Part shown: positions 1 through 8,137 of the stretch, in pieces
How positions within the stretch are numbered: position 1 is the first letter of the stretch
Layout of the letters: each line of letters begins with the position of its first letter
NCBI RefSeq assembly: GCF_008016455.1
Contig: NZ_SAXU01000001.1
Coordinates: 1,116,001 to 1,180,000 of the forward strand
Reading direction: 5' to 3'
Length of the DNA: 64,000 nt
Source of the DNA: Brachyspira aalborgi
GTDB taxonomy: Bacteria > Spirochaetota > Brachyspiria > Brachyspirales > Brachyspiraceae
Translations under genes and position numbers: made by a program
Notes under the pieces: model-generated
Databases searched by the model: none
Told to the model about the DNA's origin: nothing
Seen by the model: the letters and a program-made list of their open reading frames with translations, nothing else

Positions 1-48
1 AATTTGTTTAGTTTCGGCTTCAAAATTAAGTATTTGTTTTTCTGCCAT
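1..48 (-). CDS. htpG: HtpG (Hsp90) chaperone, N-terminal 16 residues only
   Basis: The first 16 codons of a minus-strand gene that leaves the window at base 1. They read MAEKQILNFEAETKQI and follow a strong AAGGAGT ribosome site (54-60). The FEAETKQ stretch just after the start is typical of HtpG, the bacterial Hsp90, whose ATPase domain begins there. Only this short stretch is visible, so the call rests on the N-terminal signature and could be wrong. Confidence 0.55.
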   Translation of the reverse strand, partial: MAEKQILNFEAETKQI

Positions 49-173
49 TTTTAACTCCTTATTATTTATATATTATAAAAAATAAAAGTTGAAATATAAA
101 GCCTTAAATTAAGTAAAAGTTATAAAGTGAAAATATTATAATTTAAATTAAATAAAAAATCAATTCTTTTTAT

Positions 174-950
174 TTATTTATTTGCATAACAATATATGCA
201 TCCGTTTGGGCAAGTATTATAAGTTCCTATATCTACGCTTTTTATACAATTGCAAAGTTTTCTCTGCCCTTTATCTTTATTTTCTTTTATTTTATATCCT
301 AAAATATTTTCTATTCTGTTTTTATCTATGCAAGAAGAATTTTCTATATTATCAAAACTCTGCGAACAGTTTTTTAATATTATATTATTTCTACTAGCGA
401 TTTCTTTTAAATCGTTAATTAAATTTTTACGCTCTTCGATATCGTTATTTATATCTTTAAATACATTTTTTATTTTTGAATATATTTGAACAAAACTAAA
501 TATGCATTCGTCCGTATAATTTTTAAGAGCGTTTGAAATATAAGAAAAATTTTTAATATGATAATTTGAATTAAATTCTTTATTTAAAATAATCGGGTCG
601 TATCTCCAAACTATTTTATCTTTTTTGAATCTATCGCTTATATTAATAAATTTTTTTATTAATAATTCTTTATTTGGAATATTTTTTTCTATATTTTTAT
701 CATAAGCCGTGATAGTGAAATGAATATAAAATTTATATCCCATATTTCTAACTTCTTCCAAAAAATCTATATTCGGATTTTTGCTCCAAAAAACTATTAT
801 ATCTACATTTTCTTTACTCAAATCTACTTTATAGAATTTATTTTTATTAAAAGGATTTTGAACTAAAACATATTTATCCTTTAATTTTTCTAAAAACCAT
901 TTGCAATGAGTCGATGGTATATCGGTTCTTCTGCTTGCGCTTATCATCAT
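174..950 (-). CDS. DUF1848 family protein with C-terminal cysteine cluster
   Basis: A 258-residue protein that opens with the SASRRTDIP signature (residues 4-12) of the DUF1848 family, followed by a VFWSKNP motif near residue 55. The C-terminus holds a Cys cluster, CNC-x12-C-x3-C-x2-C, which looks able to bind an iron-sulfur cluster or another metal. The family has no established reaction that I know of. There are two adjacent ATG codons at the start and no clear ribosome site, so the start is uncertain by one residue. It is transcribed away from yjbQ and stands alone, with no partner gene that hints at its job. Confidence 0.8.
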   Translation of the reverse strand: MMISASRRTDIPSTHCKWFLEKLKDKYVLVQNPFNKNKFYKVDLSKENVDIIVFWSKNPNIDFLEEVRNMGYKFYIHFTITAYDKNIEKNIPNKELLIKKFINISDRFKKDKIVWRYDPIILNKEFNSNYHIKNFSYISNALKNYTDECIFSFVQIYSKIKNVFKDINNDIEERKNLINDLKEIASRNNIILKNCSQSFDNIENSSCIDKNRIENILGYKIKENKDKGQRKLCNCIKSVDIGTYNTCPNGCIYCYANK

Positions 951-978
951 ATTTTTAATTATAATGCAAATAATTTTT

Positions 979-1006
979 TTGACAATTTTTATTTGTTTTG
1001 TATAAT
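979..1006 (+). promoter_or_regulatory. sigma-70 promoter of the YjbQ gene
   Basis: TTGACA at 979-984 and TATAAT at 1001-1006 with a 16-base spacer, about 30 bases before the start codon. Confidence 0.75.
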
Positions 1007-1035
1007 TTAAGAATTATTTTATTTGGAGGAAATAA

Positions 1036-1452
1036 ATGAAATCTTACAGAAAAGTATTGGATATTAATTATCCGAAAAGAAGAGGATATTTAAACATAAC
1101 TCCCGAAGTTCAAAAATGTTTGGAAGAAAGCGGAATTAAGGAAGGATTAATTTTATGCAATGCAATGAATATAACTGCAAGCGTATTTATAAACGATGAC
1201 GAAAGCGGATTACATAGCGATTTTGAAATTTGGCTTGAAAAATTAGCTCCCGAAAAACCGCATAGTCAATATAAACATAACGGATACGAAGATAACGCTG
1301 ACGCTCACATGAAAAGACAAATTATGGGACGCGAGGTAGTCGTTGCAATTACGAATGGCAAACTTGATTTTGGAACTTGGGAACAAATTTTTTACGGAGA
1401 ATATGACGGAAAAAGAAATAAAAGAGTTTTGATAAAAATTATAGGCGAATAA
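1036..1452 (+). CDS. yjbQ: YjbQ/UPF0047 family protein
   Basis: 138 residues, the normal length of this small family. The family signature is visible in the second half: a His/Asn/Asp-rich stretch around [13 protein letters not shown], then [28 protein letters not shown] and a final basic strand. Members are trimeric and are annotated as secondary thiamine-phosphate synthases because an E. coli homologue has weak side activity; the real role is unclear. A TTGGAGG ribosome site precedes the ATG and there is a good promoter upstream. The gene is monocistronic and converges on tcyP. Confidence 0.85.
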   Translation: MKSYRKVLDINYPKRRGYLNITPEVQKCLEESGIKEGLILCNAMNITASVFINDDESGLHSDFEIWLEKLAPEKPHSQYKHNGYEDNADAHMKRQIMGREVVVAITNGKLDFGTWEQIFYGEYDGKRNKRVLIKIIGE

Positions 1453-1480
1453 AAAAGGCAAGGATTTAATCCCTGCCTAA
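1451..1480. terminator. intrinsic terminator between yjbQ and tcyP
   Basis: Stem of 10 positions with one mismatch (1456-1465 with 1469-1478) and a three-base loop. The six A bases at 1451-1456 form a U tract for the minus-strand gene tcyP. It probably also stops yjbQ transcripts, though less efficiently. Confidence 0.7.
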
Positions 1481-1497
1481 AAATAGTTTTCAATAAT

Positions 1498-2889
1498 TTA
1501 TATATTTTCAGAATAGGATGTATATTTAGCGTTAAATTTATCCATATCTACTTCTTTACAAATCTTTCCCGTAACCGCCGCAGTTATCATGCCGTCATTA
1601 ACATTAAGCATAGTTCTTCCCATATCTATAATAGGCTCTATTCCCAAAAGAACGGCAACCAAACCTACGGGAAAATTCAAAGCGGAAAGCGTAATTAAAG
1701 CGGCGTTTGTAGCTCCTCCGCCGACTCCCGCTATTCCAAAACTTCCGATAGCTATTATTATTATAACCTTTATTAAAAAATAAGGCTCAAAAATATTTAT
1801 TCCCAAAGTAGGCGCTATCATAGCGACAACCATAGCGGGATAAATTCCCGCGCATCCGTTTTGTCCTATTGTAACCGCTAGCGAAGCCGATAAATTTGAT
1901 ACTCCTTCGGAAATTCCCATTCCATTTGTTAAAGTAGAAGTAGTTAAAGGCAAAGTTCCCGCACTCGTTCTTGAAGAAAAAGCAAAAGTAAGAACTGCAA
2001 AAGCTTTTGAATAGTATTTAAAAGGATTATATCCGAATATTATAAGTATAATTGTATGAATTAAAAGCATAATAATTACAGCTACATAAGAAGCGATTAA
2101 AAACTGTCCTAATTGAGCGAAAGCATTTAAATCGCTTGAAGCCATAAATTTTGTCATAAGAGCCAATACGCCGAAAGGAGTTAATCTCATAACGAAAGAA
2201 ACTATTTTCATTATAATATCATGTAAAGTTTGCATTATCTTAAAAAAGAAATCGAAAATTTCAGGTTTTTTATTTTTTAAGCCTAAAGCCGAAACTCCGA
2301 TTAAAGCGGAAAAGAATACTACCGATAAAGTCGGCGAGCCTCCAAATCCCGCTAAAGACGAAAAGGGATTTGTAGGAATAATCTCTAATAATTGTTGAGG
2401 AATGGGCTTTGAATTAAAACTTTCAAGTCTGCCTTCGTAATTTGAAGCTCCTTGAGAAATATCGCCAACTAAAGATTGTAATTTTGAAGCGTCTAATCCA
2501 AAACCTTTTGAAACCAAAATTCCAACCAAAGCAGATATTGCGGTTGTTATCATTAATACCGCTATAATGCTGAAAGTCATTTTTTTCAAATTGCTTCCGC
2601 CTTTTATATTAATCAAAGCCATAGTTATAGAAACAAATATAAGAGGCATTACCAACATTTGCAAAAGCCTAACATATCCGTTGCCTACGATATTATACCA
2701 AATTATAGTTTTATTAATTATTTCTATATTTGATGCATATAAGGTTCTTAATAAAAAACCTAAAGCTAAACCCATAATTAACGCGCCTAATACTCTAAAT
2801 GTAAAATCAATATGTTTCTTTTGCATTACATAAAGAATAGCCATTAATACTAAAAATATTATTATATTAATTAAAACATATAAACTCAA
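1498..2889 (-). CDS. tcyP: L-cystine/cation symporter, TcyP/YdjN type
   Basis: 463 residues in the dicarboxylate/amino acid:cation symporter superfamily. The order of segments follows TcyP/YdjN closely: several N-terminal membrane helices, the IVGNGYVRLLQMLVMPLIF helix, a serine-rich TSAGTLPLTTST re-entrant loop, then the transport core NGCAGIYPAMVV and the second hairpin ending in GGGATNAAL. It should import cystine with protons or sodium across the inner membrane. The start is a TTG at 2889, chosen because an AAGGAG site lies eight bases upstream and no ATG fits as well. It sits alone between yjbQ and gpmA. Confidence 0.85.
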   Translation of the reverse strand: MSLYVLINIIIFLVLMAILYVMQKKHIDFTFRVLGALIMGLALGFLLRTLYASNIEIINKTIIWYNIVGNGYVRLLQMLVMPLIFVSITMALINIKGGSNLKKMTFSIIAVLMITTAISALVGILVSKGFGLDASKLQSLVGDISQGASNYEGRLESFNSKPIPQQLLEIIPTNPFSSLAGFGGSPTLSVVFFSALIGVSALGLKNKKPEIFDFFFKIMQTLHDIIMKIVSFVMRLTPFGVLALMTKFMASSDLNAFAQLGQFLIASYVAVIIMLLIHTIILIIFGYNPFKYYSKAFAVLTFAFSSRTSAGTLPLTTSTLTNGMGISEGVSNLSASLAVTIGQNGCAGIYPAMVVAMIAPTLGINIFEPYFLIKVIIIIAIGSFGIAGVGGGATNAALITLSALNFPVGLVAVLLGIEPIIDMGRTMLNVNDGMITAAVTGKICKEVDMDKFNAKYTSYSENI

Positions 2890-2933
2890 GTTAAAAACTC
2901 CTTTAATTAAAAAATATTTTAATTTAATTTTAT

Positions 2934-3680
2934 TTATTTCTTTTTTCCTTGATTTGCCACAGCTTCCATAGCTTTTTTAACCGCTTCAGGGTCGCCTAAA
3001 TATTGTTTATTAATCGCCTTAAAATTATCGTCAAGCTCATAAACTAAAGGCATTCCCGTTGGTATATTTAATTCTGTAATATCCGCATCCGAAATATTAT
3101 CAAGATATTTTACTAAAGCTCTTAAACTATTGCCATGCGCCGCTATTATTATTTTTTTGCCCGCTTTAATATCGGGCAGAATAATATTTTCCCAATAAGG
3201 CACTACTCTTGCAACCGTATCTTTCAAACATTCGGTTAATGGAAGTTCTTTTTCGGTTAAACTTTTATATCTTGCGTCATGTCCTGGAAATCTTTCGTCA
3301 GTTTTTTCCAAAGCTGGAGGCGGGGTGTCATAACTTCTTCGCCAAACTTTAACCTGCTCTTCTCCATATTTTTCAGCCGTTTGAGATTTGTTTAATCCTT
3401 GCAAAGCTCCGTAATGCCTTTCATTTAACTGCCAAGCCTTTTCGACTGGTATCCATAAAAGTCCCATCTCTTCCAAAACTAAATTTAAAGTTTTTATCGC
3501 TCTTGTGAGAGTGGAAGTGTAGGCTTTATCGAAAGTAAATCCCGCTTTTTTTAATTCTTTACCGCCATTTTTAGCTTCTTCAATTCCTTTTTCAGATAGA
3601 GTAACATCAGCCCAACCCGTAAAAAGATTTTCCTTATTCCAAACGCTTTCTCCATGACGAATTAAAACTACTTTTGTCAT
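2934..3680 (-). CDS. gpmA: 2,3-bisphosphoglycerate-dependent phosphoglycerate mutase
   Basis: 248 residues, full length for dPGM. It interconverts 3- and 2-phosphoglycerate in cytoplasmic glycolysis. The phosphohistidine signature LIRHGES is at residues 6-12, followed by [13 protein letters not shown], the substrate loop [14 protein letters not shown] near residue 90, and the second catalytic His in [14 protein letters not shown] near residue 181. A ribosome site (AGGAG) precedes the ATG. The gene is transcribed in the same direction as tcyP but is separated by about 44 bases; cotranscription is possible but not shown. Confidence 0.97.
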   Translation of the reverse strand: MTKVVLIRHGESVWNKENLFTGWADVTLSEKGIEEAKNGGKELKKAGFTFDKAYTSTLTRAIKTLNLVLEEMGLLWIPVEKAWQLNERHYGALQGLNKSQTAEKYGEEQVKVWRRSYDTPPPALEKTDERFPGHDARYKSLTEKELPLTECLKDTVARVVPYWENIILPDIKAGKKIIIAAHGNSLRALVKYLDNISDADITELNIPTGMPLVYELDDNFKAINKQYLGDPEAVKKAMEAVANQGKKK

Positions 3681-3784
3681 TAAAAACTCCTATTTAATTA
3701 TTTTTAAATTATTGCAATTATTATACATTAAATATAAAAAATAATAAAGAACAATTTTATAAAATATTTAATAAATAGAAAAAG

Positions 3785-3813
3785 TTGACAAATATTTTTT
3801 ATTTAAGTATAAT
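3785..3813 (+). promoter_or_regulatory. sigma-70 promoter of smpB
   Basis: TTGACA at 3785-3790 and TATAAT at 3808-3813 with an ideal 17-base spacer, 26 bases before the start codon. Confidence 0.8.
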
Positions 3814-3839
3814 TTGAAATTGATATTTAGGAATAGATT

Positions 3840-4319
3840 ATGTCTAAAAAAAATAAAAAAGAAAAAAATAATATTTCTTCTGGCGAGATAGTTAAAAATA
3901 AAAAAGCGCTTTTTAATTATGAGATTATAGAAAAATACGAATCTGGAATAGTTTTGCTTGGAACGGAAGTCAAATCTTTAAGAGAGCGAGCCGTAAATAT
4001 GTCCGATAGCTACGCTTCGTTTAAAAAAGGCGAGCTTTTTATAGTTAATATGCATATATCTCAATATCATTTTGGAAATAGAAATAATCATGAGCCTTTG
4101 CGAGAGCGAAAACTTTTAATGAAAAAAAGAGAATTAAAGCGTTTATTCGGAAAAGTTAAAGAACAAGGACTTACTTTAATTCCAATAAGTTTATATTTTA
4201 GCAAAGGAAAAATTAAAGTTGAAATAGCTTTAGCGAAAGGCAAAAAACTTCATGACAAACGAGAAACTCTAAAAAGAAAAACTTTAGACAGAGAAATGGA
4301 AAGATATATCAAAAGATAA
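3840..4319 (+). CDS. smpB: SsrA-binding protein SmpB
   Basis: 159 residues. SmpB binds tmRNA and takes it to stalled ribosomes in trans-translation. The conserved core is plain: NKKALFNYEIIEKYESGIVL, GTEVKSLRER, MHISQYHFGN, then the RKLLMKKRELKRL block, and a basic tail ending in RKTLDREMERYIKR that enters the ribosomal mRNA channel. An N-terminal lysine-rich extension of about 15 residues is common in AT-rich genomes. The tmRNA gene itself was not found in this window. Confidence 0.97.
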   Translation: MSKKNKKEKNNISSGEIVKNKKALFNYEIIEKYESGIVLLGTEVKSLRERAVNMSDSYASFKKGELFIVNMHISQYHFGNRNNHEPLRERKLLMKKRELKRLFGKVKEQGLTLIPISLYFSKGKIKVEIALAKGKKLHDKRETLKRKTLDREMERYIKR

Positions 4320-4341
4320 TTTTTAAAATTAAAATAAACGC

Positions 4342-4557
4342 TTGATATATTTTTAAAAAGATTGTATAATTATAATTAATAAATATTTAAATTATTTTGT
4401 TGACAAAAATTTTAAATGTTTTATAATATTATTTAATTAATTAAAATAAATAGTTGACAAATTTTTTAAATATTTTATAATATTGTTAAATTAAATTAAT
4501 CAATATTGAAAAAATTTAAAATAAACTATTGACTAATTTTTTTTAATGTTGTATAAT
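4342..4557 (+). promoter_or_regulatory. four tandem promoter-like units
   Basis: Four near-consensus -35/-10 pairs in one direction: TTGATA 4342 with TATAAT 4365 (spacer 17), TTGACA 4400 with TATAAT 4422 (16), TTGACA 4454 with TATAAT 4476 (16), TTGACT 4529 with TATAAT 4552 (17). The last three are embedded in similar flanks (TAAAATAAA-like), so the array looks like a decayed tandem duplication with periods of about 54 to 75 bases. All would drive the short repeat ORF at 4605 and the lipoprotein gene at 4900. Confidence 0.6.
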
Positions 4558-4576
4558 TTAATTGATAAAAATATTT

Positions 4577-4590
4577 GCCGAGAAATCGGT
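4577..4590 (+). other. GNRA-capped hairpin in the leader RNA
   Basis: CCGA-GAAA-TCGG, a four-pair stem closed by a GNRA tetraloop, with an extra G-U pair outside. It lies directly before the GAGG ribosome site (4591-4594) of the short repeat ORF, so it may protect the 5' end or tune initiation. Confidence 0.4.
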
Positions 4591-4604
4591 GAGGAAAGTT
4601 TGAT

Positions 4605-4706
4605 ATGAAAATTACGATAAATAACAATACTGTAAATTTGTTAAGCAAAGCAAAGCAAAGCAAAGCAAAGCAAAGCAAAGCAAAGCAAAGCAAAGCAAAG
4701 CCATAA
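4605..4706 (+). CDS. short ORF built on a pentanucleotide repeat (phase-variable leader)
   Basis: A 33-residue reading frame starting MKITINNNTVNLL, then SKAKQ repeated about four times, ending with Pro and TAA at 4704-4706. The repeats come from 11 copies of CAAAG, so the reading frame changes whenever the copy number changes by one. Four promoter-like units, a hairpin and a GAGG ribosome site ten bases upstream suggest that it is really translated. In the present copy number it stops before the lipoprotein. With one more copy, or two fewer, the frame runs without a stop from 4702 into the lipoprotein gene at 4900. I do not recognise the peptide. Confidence 0.5.
   Translation: MKITINNNTVNLLSKAKQSKAKQSKAKQSKAKP
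4646..4700 (+). repeat. (CAAAG)x11 tandem repeat
   Basis: Eleven perfect copies of CAAAG, preceded by a partial copy (AAG). The unit length of five is not a multiple of three, which makes it a classical slipped-strand contingency repeat when it lies in a translated frame. Confidence 0.95.
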
Positions 4707-4899
4707 TTGTCTTTTAAATAATAATTTTAAATTTTATATATTTCAATTTTTAAAGGCATTTAAATTTTTAAGTGTCTCAATTTTGTTGCATAATTTAGTT
4801 AAAATCTTTTTAACTTTAATCAATTTCGATAGCTTATCAAGGAAAATTAAAAATCCTTGTTTAGTTATAAAAAAATTTTATTCAAAAGGAGTGTGCAAA

Positions 4900-5406
4900 A
4901 TGAAACACACAAAAAACATTCTTAAATCTTTATTAATAACGGTAATGGCTTTATCGTTATTGGCGGTTAGCTGTAGCAAGGACGAAGGCGGAAGCAAACC
5001 TACTAGCCCACAAACCGTAGTAGTTGATGCAGCGACAATGACAAGTGAATTATTGTCAATATTTACTTCAACTGTAGATGTACAAAATTCTAATCTTTTT
5101 GAATTAGATAGCGCTGTTACACCTCAACAAGGTAATGTGACTGTAAAAGCAGTAGCTAATAAACAAATTACAGATATAAAAGACCCATTGAAAAAATCAA
5201 TTGATGAAGTAGCAAGCAAGAATGCTAGTGTAATTAAATTGACTAGCGATGATACTAAACTTGATGCTAATAAAAAATTAACTCTAACAATGGAGCCAGC
5301 AAATGCTAATGTAAAATTCGCTTCAGATGTAACTGATGGTCAAATATATACTTATGATGCTTCTACAGGAAAAGCTACATTAGTAGTAACAATAACCATA
5401 CAATAA
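4900..5406 (+). CDS. small outer-surface-type lipoprotein, function unknown
   Basis: 168 residues. The start at 4900 is chosen because AAGGAGTG lies eight bases upstream and because it places a good signal peptide first: basic MKHTKNILK, a hydrophobic core, then the lipobox LLAVSC with the lipidated Cys near residue 23, followed by a Lys/Asp/Gly-rich tether. The mature part is Thr, Val and Asp rich, with no domain that I recognise; its last 60 residues look like beta strands. The frame is open for 198 bases upstream of the start, all the way to the pentanucleotide repeat, so an N-terminally extended fusion product is possible in another repeat phase. Ends at a strong terminator. Confidence 0.75.
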   Translation: MKHTKNILKSLLITVMALSLLAVSCSKDEGGSKPTSPQTVVVDAATMTSELLSIFTSTVDVQNSNLFELDSAVTPQQGNVTVKAVANKQITDIKDPLKKSIDEVASKNASVIKLTSDDTKLDANKKLTLTMEPANANVKFASDVTDGQIYTYDASTGKATLVVTITIQ

Positions 5407-5459
5407 TTCTATTTTAGAATTTTATTTAAGCTAACTAAAAAACAATAAAGATTTAAGCC

Positions 5460-5500
5460 AAAACCTCTATGTTCAAAAGAGCATAGGGGTTTTATTTTTT
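5460..5500 (+). terminator. intrinsic terminator after the lipoprotein gene
   Basis: Twelve-pair stem (5460-5471 with 5482-5493, one G-U pair), followed by a U-rich tract to 5500. The rest of the gap up to the glyQ promoter shows nothing else. Confidence 0.85.
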
Positions 5501-5611
5501 AATATGTCGTTGTAAACGAAGTAAATCAATCCGCTTTTAATAAAATTCATATATTTAATAAAACCAAATTTTTAAAGTTAACTTTATTAAATGTTGTGAA
5601 ATAAAATATAC

Positions 5612-5639
5612 TTGATATAATATTTTTTTATTGTATCAT
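5612..5639 (+). promoter_or_regulatory. probable promoter of glyQ
   Basis: TTGATA at 5612-5617 and TATCAT at 5634-5639 with a 16-base spacer, about 50 bases before the start codon. The -10 box has one deviation from TATAAT. Confidence 0.45.
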
Positions 5640-5692
5640 ATAAACATTAAAATTTATTAGAAATTTTATGATTAAAAATTTATGGAGAAATT

Positions 5693-6565
5693 ATGACATT
5701 TACCGATTTAATAATGAATTTAAATAAATTTTGGAGCGATAACGGTTGCATAATTCAGCAAGGCTATGATTTGGAAGTTGGAGCTGGAACTTTTAATCCC
5801 GCTACGGCTTTAAGGGCTTTGGGACCAGAGCCTTTCAATGTCGCTTATGTAGAGCCTTCAAGGAGACCGACTGACGGAAGATACGGAGAAAATCCGAATA
5901 GACTTCAACATTATTATCAATATCAGGTTATAATGAAACCTTCGCCCGATAATATTCAAGATTTATATATTGAAAGTTTGGGAGCTTTGGGAATAAATTT
6001 TAAAGACCATGATATTCGCTTTGTTCATGACGATTGGGAATCTCCGACACTTGGCGCTTGGGGATTGGGTTGGGAAGTTTGGCTTGACGGAATGGAAATA
6101 ACTCAATTCACATATTTTCAAGCGGTTGGCGGAATAAACTTAAAACCTATAACGGGCGAGATTACCTACGGACTTGAAAGAATATGCATGTATTTGCAAA
6201 ATGTAGATAATGTTTACGATTTAGAATGGGGACATGGAATAAAATACGGCGATGTTCATTTGCAAGGCGAAAAAGAATTTTCTAAATATAATTTTGAAAT
6301 TGCAGATATCGACATGTATTTTAGACATTTCAAAGAATACGAAGAAGAATGCGATAAATGTCTTGCAAACGGATGCGTTCTTCCAGCTTACGATATGGTT
6401 ATGAAAAGTTCGCATGTTTTTAATATGCTTGATGCAAGAAACGCAATTAGCGTAACGGAAAGAGCGGGCTATATAGCAAGAGTTAGAGAGCTTATGAAAA
6501 AAGTTTCTTCGGCTTATATTTCTTCAAGAGAGGCTATGAATTATCCTCTTATAAAAAATAAATAA
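5693..6565 (+). CDS. glyQ: glycyl-tRNA synthetase alpha subunit
   Basis: 290 residues, full length for the class II catalytic alpha subunit of the bacterial alpha2-beta2 enzyme that charges tRNA-Gly. Motifs are clear: [49 protein letters not shown] (motif 2 region), [55 protein letters not shown] and a [10 protein letters not shown] motif 3. The beta subunit gene glyS, which usually follows, is not here: the next gene is a lone PTS EIIB. The missing subunit must be elsewhere in the genome, since this alpha subunit cannot bind tRNA well alone. Confidence 0.97.
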   Translation: MTFTDLIMNLNKFWSDNGCIIQQGYDLEVGAGTFNPATALRALGPEPFNVAYVEPSRRPTDGRYGENPNRLQHYYQYQVIMKPSPDNIQDLYIESLGALGINFKDHDIRFVHDDWESPTLGAWGLGWEVWLDGMEITQFTYFQAVGGINLKPITGEITYGLERICMYLQNVDNVYDLEWGHGIKYGDVHLQGEKEFSKYNFEIADIDMYFRHFKEYEEECDKCLANGCVLPAYDMVMKSSHVFNMLDARNAISVTERAGYIARVRELMKKVSSAYISSREAMNYPLIKNK

Positions 6566-6584
6566 AATTTAAGGATTATAAATT

Positions 6585-6845
6585 ATGGAATTAAATTATA
6601 AAGAATTAGCTACAAAAATAATTGAATTGGTAGGAAAGGAAAATATATCTTCCGTATCTCATTGCGCGACAAGATTAAGATTAATTGTCAAAGATAAAAA
6701 TAAAGTTAATGTTTCTGAAATTGAAAAATTAGAAAAAGTTAATGGAATATTTTTTGATGCTGGACAATATCAAATAATACTTGGCGAAAAAATAACGAAA
6801 TATATTTTTAATGAAATTTCAAATATGGGATATACGATTATATAA
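6585..6845 (+). CDS. stand-alone PTS EIIB domain, glucose family
   Basis: 86 residues that cover just one EIIB domain of the glucose/N-acetylglucosamine/beta-glucoside type. The phosphorylated Cys is Cys27 in the signature SVSHCATRLR, and the fold continues through the VNGIFFDAGQYQIILG segment. EIIB normally passes phosphate from EIIA to sugar bound in EIIC. Here no EIIC or EIIA is adjacent: the gene starts only 19 bases after glyQ. It could serve an EIIC encoded elsewhere, or act as a regulatory phosphocarrier. A GGAT-type ribosome site is weak, but the frame is clean. Confidence 0.85.
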   Translation: MELNYKELATKIIELVGKENISSVSHCATRLRLIVKDKNKVNVSEIEKLEKVNGIFFDAGQYQIILGEKITKYIFNEISNMGYTII

Positions 6846-6860
6846 TTAGTTTTTTATTAT

Positions 6861-8129
6861 TTATCTTTTCATTTTTGAAAATACATTTAAATATATTTTA
6901 GACATTTGCCATTCATATTTTAATTTTAATTTATTTTTTAATTTGAATGCAAAATCCGCGGTTTTATTTTTAGGACAAATCTTAAAACCGTCTCCGTTAA
7001 AATATCGCGCTGTAATCCAACCTTGTTTTCTTTTAGTATAAATAGCGTAAAAACTATCAATATTTTTTATTTTTAATTTTTCTTCTTCGATATTTATGGG
7101 ACTTACAATTATGCTAAATTTTGAATTTTCTGGCGGTATAGAATAATTTTTATTCGCTTCAATTTCGTCTTTTTGAACATTATTATTATTTATAAAATTA
7201 TTAAAATCGTTTGGATGCATTAAAATCATATTGCCGTTATTTTGTAATGCAAATATATATAAATATCCGTTTTTATTAGGATTAAATTTAAGGTTTATAA
7301 AATCTCCTTCGGTAACATTGCCGTTATAATATATTGAATTAGTTCTATTGCCTGAAGATATTTTTTCTATAGTAAAATTAATGTTGATATCGTTTTTTTT
7401 AGGCTCAACCGAATCAAATACTAACTTTGCAAAATATGCTTCCAAATAATCGGATATATTTTGAATAGTTGTCATAGCTTGATTTGAAGAGACTAATTTA
7501 TATTCTTTTAAAATATCGTTTCTTTCAATATCGATAACATTAAAATTATATTTAAGCTCAAATCTTTCTTCTTCATTTTCATTATTATTATTATATCTTT
7601 TTTCGTTTCTTAAATTATTGCTTAAATTCGTATTGTTATTATTAGTAAAAAAAAGATTATTTAAAATAGTATCTTCTACTATTTTATAATTTTCAAATAT
7701 TTGATTAAAAGCGTCTTTCAAATTATTGCTAAATCCAAAATTAGTTCCCGCTTGATTGCTATCTTCAATTTTATTTGTAGCCGTATTATTTGTTATTAAT
7801 ATTCTTTCGCTTTTAATGATTATTGCAATTCTAACATTTAAATTAGAGGCGACAGTTAAACCGTTTTTTAAATTTAATTGATTCGTTCCAAATAAATATT
7901 TTTTTTCTCTATCAACGGATATTGTCATTTTTTGTTTTAAGTAATGATATCTGTTTATAGTTCTAACGATTTCTTTTCTTAAAGGTTTATTTTCCTTAAA
8001 ATGATTATCCAAATCTATAGTGGCGACTTTTAATTTTTTTTCTTTAAATTTTTCTTGAGGATATAAAGATAAATATAATACAAATAATAAAATTATATAT
8101 TTTAAAATATTAGAAATTTTAAATTTCAA
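6861..8129 (-). CDS. DUF4384 domain protein with signal sequence
   Basis: 422 residues. A hydrophobic segment near residues 8-25 looks like a signal peptide or anchor. The middle is Asn-rich and poorly ordered. The C-terminal third carries a DUF4384 domain: the ISSGNRTNSIYYNGNVTEGDFINLKF strand, GYLYIFALQNNGNMILMHPND, then a YSIPPENSKFSIIVSP strand. DUF4384 domains are typical of secreted or envelope proteins and have no known catalytic role. The gene follows parB by eight bases on the same strand, so it belongs to the parAB transcript, which is unexpected for an exported protein. It converges on the EIIB gene. Confidence 0.75.
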   Translation of the reverse strand: MKFKISNILKYIILLFVLYLSLYPQEKFKEKKLKVATIDLDNHFKENKPLRKEIVRTINRYHYLKQKMTISVDREKKYLFGTNQLNLKNGLTVASNLNVRIAIIIKSERILITNNTATNKIEDSNQAGTNFGFSNNLKDAFNQIFENYKIVEDTILNNLFFTNNNNTNLSNNLRNEKRYNNNNENEEERFELKYNFNVIDIERNDILKEYKLVSSNQAMTTIQNISDYLEAYFAKLVFDSVEPKKNDININFTIEKISSGNRTNSIYYNGNVTEGDFINLKFNPNKNGYLYIFALQNNGNMILMHPNDFNNFINNNNVQKDEIEANKNYSIPPENSKFSIIVSPINIEEEKLKIKNIDSFYAIYTKRKQGWITARYFNGDGFKICPKNKTADFAFKLKNKLKLKYEWQMSKIYLNVFSKMKR

Positions 8130-8137
8130 AATATCTC

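Noticed and set aside
4646-4700. CRISPR-like short repeats
   Set aside because: The units are five bases long and directly adjacent, without spacers. It is a microsatellite.
4783-4899. Upstream TTG as the true start of the lipoprotein
   Set aside because: It would place 39 residues before the signal peptide and has no ribosome site, while ATG 4900 has AAGGAG and gives a standard lipoprotein signal. The open frame is kept as part of the phase-variation finding.
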